5,514 nt of DNA from an uncultured Eubacteriales bacterium (GCA_900545405.1 UQYT01000072.1:1-5514), one strand, 5' to 3'. Shown: positions 1-5,352, counted from the first letter of the stretch. Made by a program: numbers and translations. Notes: generated by a model not told the origin, from the letters alone.

Positions 1-498
1 CTGCTCGACGCCGTAGGCCCAGCGCCCGGCGGCGCAGAGCGGCTCTATCGCGCCGTCCAGCACGCGGCTGTGGTCGGCGGTCAGGCAGAGCCGGCCCGCC
101 TCATTGCCCCGGGCGTCGCTCAGCGGCACGATGAGGCTGTCCGGCTGCGCATTCAGCCGTGACGCGAAGAGGCCGAGGCCCTCGGGGACGAGGTTTTTGC
201 CGTTTTCGAGGAGCTGCGTCCCGTCCTCGCTGAGGGTAAAGCTGCGCTCGCCCACGGTGTATATGTCCGGCGCCTCGCCGCCCCGGTCCCAGGGGAGCTT
301 GAGCAGGGCCGAGCCCCCGCCCGGGGTGTAGGCGAGGGTGCAGTTGTGCCTTGTGTAATAGAGCTGCCCGCCCTCGACGCGGAGGGGCCACATGTGCGCA
401 CTCGGCGAAAAGAGCCCGAACGAGACGGCGAGGAAGACGGCCAGCGCCAGCGCGGCGAGCACGAGGAGCGTGTTCCTGAGAGTTTTGCCTCTTATCAT
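1..498 (-). CDS. Membrane-anchored extracytoplasmic protein of unknown function (C-terminus outside window)
   Basis: I do not recognise this protein. The visible 166 residues start at an ATG at 498-496, 7 nt after a GGAGG ribosome-binding site (510-506), and the frame stays open to the window edge, so the gene is partial. The N-terminus is basic (MIRGKTLRN) and runs into one hydrophobic helix at about residues 10-31, which reads as a signal anchor or uncleaved signal peptide. The rest would lie outside the membrane. It has short alternating strand-like segments (for example GGQLYYTR near 43-50 and RSFTLSEDGTQLL near 85-97), a look seen in beta-propeller or beta-sandwich surface proteins, but no defining motif is visible. 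It is transcribed away from the PadR unit and shares its control region, so PadR could also regulate it. That link is inference. Confidence 0.72.
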   Translation of the reverse strand, partial: MIRGKTLRNTLLVLAALALAVFLAVSFGLFSPSAHMWPLRVEGGQLYYTRHNCTLAYTPGGGSALLKLPWDRGGEAPDIYTVGERSFTLSEDGTQLLENGKNLVPEGLGLFASRLNAQPDSLIVPLSDARGNEAGRLCLTADHSRVLDGAIEPLCAAGRWAYGVEQ

Positions 499-519
499 GG
501 TCCCGCCTCCTTTTTCCGC

Positions 520-528
520 ATTTTATCA
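520..528 (-). promoter_or_regulatory. Candidate extended -10 promoter for the leftward membrane-protein gene
   Basis: Read on the minus strand, 528-520 is TGATAAAAT, one mismatch from the extended -10 consensus TGnTATAAT. No good -35 box lies 16-18 nt upstream, which extended -10 promoters can tolerate. A start site near 513 would give a leader of about 15 nt that still holds the GGAGG ribosome-binding site. Confidence 0.42.
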
Positions 529-566
529 CGCGCTTGTATCCGATTTGTATCGCCCGGCGCTGGGCG

Positions 567-593
567 TTTCGACGAAATTTGCGCCGCAAATTT
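567..593. promoter_or_regulatory. Two abutting palindromes in the divergent control region, candidate operator
   Basis: Positions 575-593 form a perfect palindrome with 9-bp arms around a central C (AAATTTGCG-C-CGCAAATTT). It shares its first three bases with a second perfect palindrome at 567-577 (TTTCG-A-CGAAA). Neither is followed by a T-tract, so they are not terminators. They lie between the two divergent start codons, 35 nt upstream of the rightward -35 box. A dimeric regulator such as the PadR protein encoded next door, or another regulator, could bind here. This is inference from symmetry and position; the sequence does not match a PadR operator I can name with certainty. Confidence 0.45.
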
Positions 594-628
594 GTGCATC
601 CGGCATATTTAGCATTGCATAATAACTG

Positions 629-657
629 TTGACGAAAGTCAAAAACGGTCTTATACT
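629..657 (+). promoter_or_regulatory. Sigma-A type promoter of the padR operon, with an inverted repeat over the -35 box
   Basis: The -35 box TTGACG (629-634) and -10 box TATACT (652-657) are separated by exactly 17 nt, one mismatch each from consensus. The predicted start near 664 leaves a leader of only about 13 nt before the padR ATG at 677, containing AGGTG (665-669) as ribosome-binding site. The -35 box lies inside a perfect inverted repeat, TTGAC-GAAA-GTCAA (629-642), placed where a bound repressor would exclude RNA polymerase. PadR autorepression through this site is a reasonable inference. Confidence 0.82.
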
Positions 658-676
658 GTTCAGCAGGTGCTTGAGC

Positions 677-1039
677 ATGAAAAAGGACACGACAGGACAT
701 TCATTCGAGGCTTTTTTCAAGCGCGCGACAAGTCCGCTGGCCGTTTTGAGCCTGCTGTCGGAGCGGCCCATGTACGGCTACGAGATAACCCAGGAGCTGA
801 GCCGCCGGAGCGGGGGCAGGTATGTGCTGTCCCTCCTCTATCCCGTGCTGTACCGTCTGCTGGAGCAGGGCTACATCCGCGAGGACAGGACGGAGATAGT
901 GGACGGCCGCGCGCGGACTTACTATGCCGTGACGCCGGAGGGCACCGCGTATTTGAATGAAACGGCAAGGGAATATGAGGAGCTCTCGGCCGTCTTTTCC
1001 GCACTGCTGAAAGGGGGGGCCGGGAGTGAACGGCATTGA
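677..1039 (+). CDS. PadR family winged-helix transcriptional regulator
   Basis: A 120-residue DNA-binding protein, expected to work as a dimeric cytoplasmic repressor. Residues 16-92 match the PadR winged helix: an opening helix (SPLAVLSLLSERPMYGYEI, 19-37), a recognition helix ending LYPVLYRLLEQGYI (54-67), and a beta wing with GRARTYYAVTPEG (77-89). The C-terminal part is one short helix (about 90-112), so this is the short PadR type. The ATG at 677 is preferred because it follows AGGTG by 7 nt and lies downstream of the predicted transcription start; the longer open frame begins at a TTG inside the -35 box. The 3' end overlaps the next gene by 14 nt, indicating co-translation. PadR genes paired with a small membrane protein are common in Firmicutes and usually autoregulate. 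The ligand cannot be told from sequence. Confidence 0.93.
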   Translation: MKKDTTGHSFEAFFKRATSPLAVLSLLSERPMYGYEITQELSRRSGGRYVLSLLYPVLYRLLEQGYIREDRTEIVDGRARTYYAVTPEGTAYLNETAREYEELSAVFSALLKGGAGSERH

Positions 1040-1454
1040 GAAATACTGCCGTGCCGTCTCCGGCGCGCTGACGGCGCGCCGCGCCACCAGGCGGCGGCTC
1101 ACGGACGGCCTTGCCGACGAGATAAGGGACGCCCTGGGCGGGGAGTGCACGCTCGAGCAGATAACGGCCGCCTTCGGCCCGCCGGAGCAGGCCGCGGAGG
1201 AGCTGCAGCTCACCGTGGGCGAGGCGGAGCGCGAGGGCGAGCGCCGGCTCTGGAAACGCAGCCGCCTGCTGCTCGCGCTGCTCTGCGCTGCGCTGGCGGC
1301 GGCGATCTGCGCGCTGGTTTGGTACGGCTCTGCAAAGCATATAAAGGTTTCCGAAACCGACATTTTTGACAAAGGAGACGGCACTTATGAAACGCTTACT
1401 GTGTCTTGCCCTGGCGGCGCTGCTGCTCTCGACGGGGGTCCCGGCACTTGCTGA
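1026..1454 (+). CDS. PadR-associated single-pass membrane protein (HAAS / DUF6120-like)
   Basis: A 142-residue protein starting at GTG 1026, inside the end of padR, with a G-rich ribosome-binding stretch just upstream (about 1012-1018). Residues 1-68 form a helical cytoplasmic domain of the kind encoded directly after PadR genes: an N-terminal helix (IEKYCRAVSGAL), a basic run (ARRATRRRL), then LEQITAAFGPPEQAAEEL (43-60), whose GPPEQ turn corresponds to the G-S/T-P-E-E turn of HAAS-type domains. One transmembrane helix spans about 80-100, and a tail of about 40 residues would be outside. Known relatives are thought to partner PadR proteins; their molecular role is unsettled. The last 68 nt overlap the signal-peptide region of the next gene, an unusually long overlap, and the tail there (CPGGAAALDGGPGTC) looks unconstrained. 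The DUF number is from memory and less certain than the family resemblance. Confidence 0.8.
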   Translation: MNGIEKYCRAVSGALTARRATRRRLTDGLADEIRDALGGECTLEQITAAFGPPEQAAEELQLTVGEAEREGERRLWKRSRLLLALLCAALAAAICALVWYGSAKHIKVSETDIFDKGDGTYETLTVSCPGGAAALDGGPGTC

Positions 1455-1830
1455 CGGGCCCGCGCCCATCTCCACCGAGGTGGAGTACCTCGACAACGGC
1501 TGTTACATAGTCACGGAGCTCTACGCCGTGCAGACCCGCGCCCAGCAGCTCACGAGCGGCACCAAGGTGCAGAGCCTGTACAGCGCCGACGGCGAGCTCG
1601 CCATCACCTTTGAGGTGCACGGCACGTTCAAGTATAACGGCACCACCTGCATAGCCACCCTGGCCTCCTACGACTACGAGATACACGCCGCCGGCTGGTA
1701 TCTCGTCAGCGCCAGCGCCTGGTGCGAGGACAACAAGGCCATAGCCAACGGGGAGTTCAAGCACCCGCTGCTCGGCACGGTGGACACCACCGTCACCCTC
1801 TCCTGCAGCCCGACGGGCATGCTCTCATAA
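1387..1830 (+). CDS. Small secreted Cys-containing protein of the PadR cluster (DUF6147-like)
   Basis: A 147-residue exported protein. ATG 1387 follows AAGGAG (1372-1377) by 9 nt, and the product starts with a classic signal peptide: MKRLL, a Leu/Ala core, and a likely cleavage after ALA (20-22). The mature part of about 125 residues has four cysteines (39, 88, 113, 140), which could form two disulfides. It is rich in Thr, Ser and aromatic residues in alternating strands, suggesting a small beta-sandwich. The layout of a YLDNGCYIVTEL segment (34-45), SADGE...FEVHGTFKYNGTTC (67-88) and a terminal VTLSCSPTG (136-144) resembles secreted proteins found after PadR and its membrane partner in Clostridia. 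I recall these as DUF6147, but I am unsure of the number. Function is unknown; a surface or secreted role under PadR control is inferred from context. Confidence 0.8.
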   Translation: MKRLLCLALAALLLSTGVPALADGPAPISTEVEYLDNGCYIVTELYAVQTRAQQLTSGTKVQSLYSADGELAITFEVHGTFKYNGTTCIATLASYDYEIHAAGWYLVSASAWCEDNKAIANGEFKHPLLGTVDTTVTLSCSPTGMLS

Positions 1831-1845
1831 GCTATTTCTCCCTCC

Positions 1846-1894
1846 AAATAAAGCCGCCGCGTGACCTTTTGCGTCCCGCGGCGGCACTTTTTTT
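1846..1894. terminator. Bidirectional intrinsic terminator between convergent operons
   Basis: A perfect 9-bp GC stem pairs GCCGCCGCG (1853-1861) with CGCGGCGGC (1877-1885); GAC/GTC within the loop can extend it. On the plus strand it is followed by seven T at 1888-1894, ending the padR unit 22 nt after its last stop codon. On the minus strand the same stem is followed by TTTATTT (1852-1846), serving the aldolase operon. The final T of the plus-strand tract is also the last base of the aldolase stop codon, so the two operons are packed with no spare sequence. Confidence 0.88.
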
Positions 1895-2556
1895 CAGTAT
1901 CCCTTCCGGCCCCCCGGCTGGCCGTAGGTCTCAAAGCGCGCGGCGGCGGCCTTGAGCTCCTCCGCGTCCAGCACGCGCGGGCGGCCTATGGCGAGGGCCT
2001 TGTATTGCAGCTCGGCCACGTACTCGGCGTTGAGCGCGAGGGCGAAGGCCCCGGGGAGGTCGTCCCCGCAGACCACGATGCCGTGGTTTTCGAGCAGCAC
2101 CGCCCGGCCCGAGCCGCAGACGCGCACCGCCTCCTCCGCGAGCTCCGGCGTGCCGAAGGTGCGGTAAGGCGCGCAGGGCACGCGCTCCACGCCCGAGGCG
2201 AGCATGGCGTAGTGCACCGGCTCTATCTCCCGGCCCAGCACGGCGAACACCGTGCAGTACATCGAGTGCGTGTGCACCACCGCGCCGATGTCCGGCTTCG
2301 CGCGGTAAAAGCCCGCGTGCAGGCCCCATTCACTCGAGGGCTTGCGCGCCCCGTCGGCTATCTTGCCGTCGAGGTCCATGACCACCACGTCCCAGGCGCG
2401 GGTCGCGTGATAGCTGAGGCCCGAGGGGCTGACGGCCATCAGGCCGCGCGCGGCGTCGTAGACGCTGAGGTTGCCGCTGGTGCCGGGGCAGAGGCCCGCC
2501 GTGGACATCCTGCGGCCGTAATCCGCTATGAGCTCGCGCTCTGTGTGCATGAGCAT
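1894..2556 (-). CDS. fucA: Class II aldolase, L-fuculose-phosphate aldolase-like
   Basis: A 220-residue cytoplasmic zinc aldolase, close to the 215 residues of E. coli FucA. That enzyme splits L-fuculose-1-phosphate into dihydroxyacetone phosphate and L-lactaldehyde. Visible matches are the phosphate-binding GTSGNLS (25-31) and SPSG (43-46), PSSEW with the catalytic Glu76, the zinc ligands His95 and His97 in VVHTH and His158 in ENHG, the PCAPYRTFGT block (127-136), and the C-terminal F-E-T-Tyr211-G that aligns with the FucA Tyr209 region. All catalytic residues are intact. ATG 2556 is chosen because AGGAGG (2569-2564) lies 7 nt upstream; a second ATG two codons later (2550) is less well placed. 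It is the last gene of a three-gene operon, 11 nt after its neighbour. No fucose isomerase, kinase or transporter is present, so the substrate may be another sugar phosphate. Confidence 0.9.
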   Translation of the reverse strand: MLMHTERELIADYGRRMSTAGLCPGTSGNLSVYDAARGLMAVSPSGLSYHATRAWDVVVMDLDGKIADGARKPSSEWGLHAGFYRAKPDIGAVVHTHSMYCTVFAVLGREIEPVHYAMLASGVERVPCAPYRTFGTPELAEEAVRVCGSGRAVLLENHGIVVCGDDLPGAFALALNAEYVAELQYKALAIGRPRVLDAEELKAAAARFETYGQPGGRKGY

Positions 2557-2563
2557 GTTTACG

Positions 2564-2570
2564 CCTCCTA
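2564..2570 (-). promoter_or_regulatory. Ribosome-binding site of the aldolase fused with the upstream stop codon
   Basis: On the minus strand the sequence TAGGAGG joins the TAG stop of the zinc-ribbon membrane protein (2570-2568) to the AGGAGG site of the aldolase (2569-2564). A ribosome terminating on the upstream gene therefore sits on the site for the next start, which favours translational coupling. It also fixes the aldolase start at 2556. Confidence 0.8.
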
Positions 2571-3272
2571 CATGTGGAATCTGCGCCGCGCCTCCTCGCG
2601 CAGGGAGGGCACGCGGCGGACTATGATGAGCGGGATGGAGAGCCCGGCGCAGGAGGCCAGCACGACCATCGACCAGCCCGGGACCCACTCGCCCTTGAGA
2701 TATTCGTCGCAGAGGAACTCCGTCAGCACGGCGAAGAGGCCTATGGCCATCAGCACCAGCACCGCCGAGACCAGCAGGGAACAGCGCCGCGTGCGGATTA
2801 TCCAGTAGAGCAGCGGTATGACCAGCGCCCCCGCCGCCGTGATGGGCAGCGCGAGGCCGACGAACCAGTCCATGCCGTCCACCGCCGCGGCGATGAGGCA
2901 GAGGTAGGCGCCCACGGCCAGCACGTCCAGCGTCAGCGGCGCCCAGACGGGCAGCTTCCGCGTCAGCAGCGGCGGCACGAACCAGACCCAGAGCATCGCC
3001 ATCGCCCCGCCGATGAAGAGCGACCACCAGAAGTCGCTGTAAAACACCAGATTCAGCAGCGCGCAGCAGATGGCCACGCTCACGAGCATGCTGGTGAGCA
3101 GCAGCGCCGCCTCACGCCGCGAGACGGGCGCTACCTCCTCCCGCCGCGTGGGGAAGAAGCTCGGCGCGTCCTCGTCCACGGGGCAGGCCGGGTTCACCAC
3201 GGGCGTCCGGCAGAGGGGACACTCCCGCGCGCCGGGGTTGAGCTCCACGCCGCAGTTTACGCAGTATGACAT
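2568..3272 (-). CDS. Zinc-ribbon, six-helix membrane protein (DUF6320-like)
   Basis: A 234-residue integral membrane protein. The N-terminus is a small zinc ribbon with C4-x2-C7 and C18-x2-C21 (YCVNCGVEL...CPLC), followed by an acidic/Pro linker (about 28-50) and six hydrophobic segments near 54-78, 82-104, 111-131, 134-159, 164-186 and 196-218. The basic tail RREEARRR points to a cytoplasmic C-terminus. This layout matches DUF6320 proteins of Clostridia, which in my recollection are often encoded beside alcohol-acetyltransferase-like genes, as here. The ATG at 3272 directly follows the TGA of the upstream gene (3275-3273), with a G-rich site about 8 nt before it; its own TAG stop merges with the aldolase ribosome-binding site. 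Its biochemical role is not known. The pairing suggests it anchors, senses for, or moves a substrate or product of the acyltransferase. Confidence 0.84.
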   Translation of the reverse strand: MSYCVNCGVELNPGARECPLCRTPVVNPACPVDEDAPSFFPTRREEVAPVSRREAALLLTSMLVSVAICCALLNLVFYSDFWWSLFIGGAMAMLWVWFVPPLLTRKLPVWAPLTLDVLAVGAYLCLIAAAVDGMDWFVGLALPITAAGALVIPLLYWIIRTRRCSLLVSAVLVLMAIGLFAVLTEFLCDEYLKGEWVPGWSMVVLASCAGLSIPLIIVRRVPSLREEARRRFHM

Positions 3273-4559
3273 TCATTGCACCCCCTGTCGGTTGCTCTCG
3301 ATGCGCACGTGCAGTCCCTCGCGCACGAGAAAGCGGAAAAATTCGCGCTCGAGGTCGGTCTCCTTCTGCACGCCGGAGAAGGTTATCTCCATCGTGTCGC
3401 CGTAGCTGATGGACGAGACGTGCGGCCTCGCCACCGTGGCCTGGCCCTGCACGACCTCCATGTGCTCGATGTACGGCCTCATGCACTCCGGCACGCGGAA
3501 GGGGCCGGGGTTGGTGAACACGGCGCTGTACGGCCGCACGCCGGTGAGGCCGTAGCTGAGCAGCATGATGGGGTTTTTCACCACGCGGGGGATGAGGATG
3601 AGAAAGCGGTTGTAGAGCAGCCGCACGCCCCGCGTCAGGCCCGCGCGGAGCTTCACCGGCTCGGCGGTGAGGCGCATGTAGTTGTGCACCAGCGCCGCGA
3701 GCTGCGGGAAGTCGTAGTCCCCGAGCGCCGGGTCCACGCTCGGCTGCACGGTGAGGATGAAGTTGCGCAGCGTCTCGCTGGGGAAGTAGGCGCGCAGGTT
3801 CACCGGCACGGCGAGCGCCACGGGCCTTTCCCGAATGGGCCGCTCCCGCCGCTGCTTCTCGACCAGCAGCTTGAGGAGCACCGCCGCGAGGTATTCCGTG
3901 ATGGACGCGCCGTAGCTGCGGGCCTTTTCGCGGAGCGCGGAGACGGAGAGGAAGCCCATCGTGACGTGGAAGGTGTAAAAGGGCTCCGGCGTGCCGCGGT
4001 TCTGGTAGGCGCGGGGTATCCTCGGCAGGGCGCGGGAGGCGGGCCCGGCGTAGCGGAGATAGGCGTCCTCGCGCTCGGCCGCCGGGGGCGGCTCGTCGAG
4101 GTCCGCGATGCCCTCGCCGGGCGGGACGTCCACGCCGCGCTGCCTCAGGTACTCGGCCAGCAGGTTCCGGAAGAAGGTCAGCGCCCCCGCGCCGTCCGCG
4201 AGGGCGTGAAAGACCTCGAGGGAGATGCGGCGGCGGTAGTAGTAAAAGCGGATGAGCCAGCCGTTGTCCTCGTTGAAGCGCACGGGGCGGCAGGGGTCGG
4301 CCACGTCCTCGCGCACGAAGGGCCCGGGCGCGGTGTTCGGCTCGAAGTAGTACCAGAAAAAGCCGCGGCAGATCTTCATCGCGAAGCCGGGAAAGCGCGG
4401 CAGCGTGCGGTCCACGGCGGATTGCAGCAGCGCGGGGTCCACGTCCTCCGTCATGACGGCGGAGAAGCGGTATATGGCGGAGAACTCCTCGCGCTGGATG
4501 GAGGAGTACATAAAGCTGGCGTTGTCCATGCGATACCAGGGCGTGCGCGGTTTATTCAT
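3273..4559 (-). CDS. Alcohol acetyltransferase-like acyltransferase (condensation-domain fold)
   Basis: A 428-residue protein of the CoA-dependent acyltransferase / condensation superfamily. The catalytic motif HHxxxDG appears as F-H118-A-L-A-D122-G123: the second (catalytic) His and the Asp-Gly are kept, and the first His is Phe, as in HxxxD acyltransferases. The start PWYRMDNAS (7-15), the RFPGFAMKICRGFFWYYFE block (55-73), the VPVNLRAYFPSETLRNF stretch (251-267) and late TNPG (349-352) agree with Firmicute proteins annotated as alcohol acetyltransferases. Such enzymes move an acyl group, typically acetyl from acetyl-CoA, to an alcohol or similar nucleophile; the true acceptor is unknown. 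No signal peptide is visible, so it should act in the cytoplasm. ATG 4559 lies 5 nt after GGAGG (4569-4565). It is the first gene of the operon and its stop abuts the next ATG. Confidence 0.85.
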   Translation of the reverse strand: MNKPRTPWYRMDNASFMYSSIQREEFSAIYRFSAVMTEDVDPALLQSAVDRTLPRFPGFAMKICRGFFWYYFEPNTAPGPFVREDVADPCRPVRFNEDNGWLIRFYYYRRRISLEVFHALADGAGALTFFRNLLAEYLRQRGVDVPPGEGIADLDEPPPAAEREDAYLRYAGPASRALPRIPRAYQNRGTPEPFYTFHVTMGFLSVSALREKARSYGASITEYLAAVLLKLLVEKQRRERPIRERPVALAVPVNLRAYFPSETLRNFILTVQPSVDPALGDYDFPQLAALVHNYMRLTAEPVKLRAGLTRGVRLLYNRFLILIPRVVKNPIMLLSYGLTGVRPYSAVFTNPGPFRVPECMRPYIEHMEVVQGQATVARPHVSSISYGDTMEITFSGVQKETDLEREFFRFLVREGLHVRIESNRQGVQ

Positions 4560-4589
4560 GGCGGCCTCCGGGGAAGATTGTATAAAGAG

Positions 4590-4618
4590 ATTTTAACATC
4601 GCGGCGCGGCTCAGGCAA
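4590..4618 (-). promoter_or_regulatory. Candidate promoter of the acyltransferase / DUF6320-like / aldolase operon
   Basis: On the minus strand TTGCCT (4618-4613) and TAAAAT (4595-4590) are separated by exactly 17 nt and match the sigma-A -35 and -10 boxes with two and one mismatches. A start near 4583 would give a leader of about 24 nt carrying the GGAGG site. An A/T-rich tract (4622-4639) lies just upstream, where an UP element would act. Confidence 0.55.
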
Positions 4619-4679
4619 GGGAAACAAAAATTTAAAAAATCCGCGGGAACTTTTTTGACGCGCGCAAGTCTAAGGCAGA

Positions 4680-4696
4680 CGGCGGCCGAGCCGCCG
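4680..4696 (+). promoter_or_regulatory. Leader hairpin ahead of the lipoprotein gene
   Basis: CGGCGGC (4680-4686) pairs perfectly with GCCGCCG (4690-4696) around a three-base CGA loop. It ends 10 nt before the AAGGAG ribosome-binding site (4707-4712) and has no T-tract, so it is not a terminator. It would sit in the 5' leader if transcription starts upstream; it could stabilise the message or tune translation. A TTGACG at 4655-4660 resembles a -35 box, but no -10 box is at the right distance, so I cannot assign the promoter of the downstream gene. Confidence 0.4.
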
Positions 4697-4723
4697 GAAT
4701 AAATCCAAGGAGAATATGAAAAG

Positions 4724-5338
4724 ATGAAAAAGATCATTGCGGCAGTCCTCTGCCTGACCATGTGCTTTGCGCTGCTGAGCGCCTGCGGCACCGAGAACAA
4801 GCCCGCCGAGACCGACCCCGTGACCAGCGAAGAGCCCAGCACCGCCCCGACCGAGAGCGCCGAGCCGAGCGAAGAGCCCAGCGAGCAGCCGAGCGATGAG
4901 CCGAGCACCGCGCCCGAGACCGAGGCCCCGGCGACCAGCGCCCTGGCCGACGCGATAACGTCCGCGCGCACGGACGAGGAGAACGAGGCGTACCCGGTGT
5001 TCAGCGACAAGGCGGCCATCGAGGACGCGTACTACCAGGTCGTGGGCTTCACGGCCGCGGACGTGGACGACATCGCGATGAGCGTGTCGCTCATCAACGT
5101 CAAGGCCTACGGCATCGTCATCGCCAAGCCCGCCGAGGGCTGCGCGGACACCGTGAAGGCGGGCCTCCAGGCGTTCATCGACACCCAGTGCAATAACTTC
5201 GAGACCTACCTGGCCGACCAGTACGAGATCGCGAAGAACGCCAAGCTCGAGACCCTCGACGACGGCACCATCGTCATGGTCATGTGCGCGAACGCCGACA
5301 CCGTCTACGACGCCATCGTCGCCGCGCTCGCCGCGTAA
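4724..5338 (+). CDS. DUF4358-like lipoprotein with an acidic Ser/Pro/Glu linker
   Basis: A 204-residue lipoprotein. The signal peptide (MKKIIAAVLCLTMCFALLSAC) ends in the lipobox L-S-A-C with the lipidated Cys at 21, so the mature protein should be tethered to the outer face of the membrane. Residues 24-72 are a disordered spacer rich in Glu, Ser, Pro and Thr, including three tandem units PSEE-PSEQ-PSDE (48-59), probably spanning the cell wall. Residues about 76-203 match the DUF4358 pattern: an early Asp/Glu-rich helix, SVSLINVKAYGIVIAKPAEG (120-139), a helix with QAFIDTQ, then YLADQYEIAKNAKLETLDDGTIVMVM (162-187) and a closing helix. The family is common in Clostridia and has no settled function. 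ATG 4724 follows AAGGAG by 11 nt, slightly long; an ATG at 4716 opens only a three-codon frame. The gene stands alone, followed by its own terminator. Confidence 0.88.
   Translation: MKKIIAAVLCLTMCFALLSACGTENKPAETDPVTSEEPSTAPTESAEPSEEPSEQPSDEPSTAPETEAPATSALADAITSARTDEENEAYPVFSDKAAIEDAYYQVVGFTAADVDDIAMSVSLINVKAYGIVIAKPAEGCADTVKAGLQAFIDTQCNNFETYLADQYEIAKNAKLETLDDGTIVMVMCANADTVYDAIVAALAA
4865..4900 (+). repeat. Three tandem 12-nt units in the lipoprotein linker
   Basis: Three in-frame 12-nt units encode PSEE, PSEQ and PSDE, with near-identical codons (CCG/CCC AGC GAN NAG). The flanking sequence repeats EPSTAP twice (residues 37-42 and 59-64). Such arrays change length by slippage, so linker length is likely to vary between strains. 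Confidence 0.75.
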
Positions 5339-5352
5339 GCGTGTTTGTTTAA

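Noticed and set aside
551..566. Short GC inverted repeat CGCCC/GGGCG in the divergent region
   Set aside because: Only 5-bp arms in GC-rich DNA with no T-tract; expected by chance.
717..1496. Long minus-strand open frames opposite the padR operon
   Set aside because: The plus-strand frames encode a recognisable PadR protein, a membrane protein and a signal peptide; the antisense products are Ser/Arg/Pro-rich without motifs.
1861..2808. A 315-codon open frame on the plus strand opposite the aldolase
   Set aside because: It starts inside the terminator hairpin, covers the aldolase antisense and has low-complexity Ala/Arg/His composition.
2557..3027. Upstream in-frame extension of the aldolase
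   Set aside because: The added residues overlap the zinc-ribbon membrane protein gene out of frame and look like low-complexity Arg/Gly/Ala sequence; a good AGGAGG site supports the start at 2556.
3276..4658. A 460-codon open frame on the plus strand opposite the acyltransferase
   Set aside because: It mirrors a gene with clear family motifs; the translation is His/Arg/Val-rich with no domain. High GC at codon position 3 commonly opens such antisense frames.
4716..4727. Three-codon frame (Met-Lys-Arg-stop) overlapping the lipoprotein start by ATGA
   Set aside because: It lies only 3 nt from the AAGGAG site, too close for efficient initiation, and could occur by chance in A-rich leader sequence.
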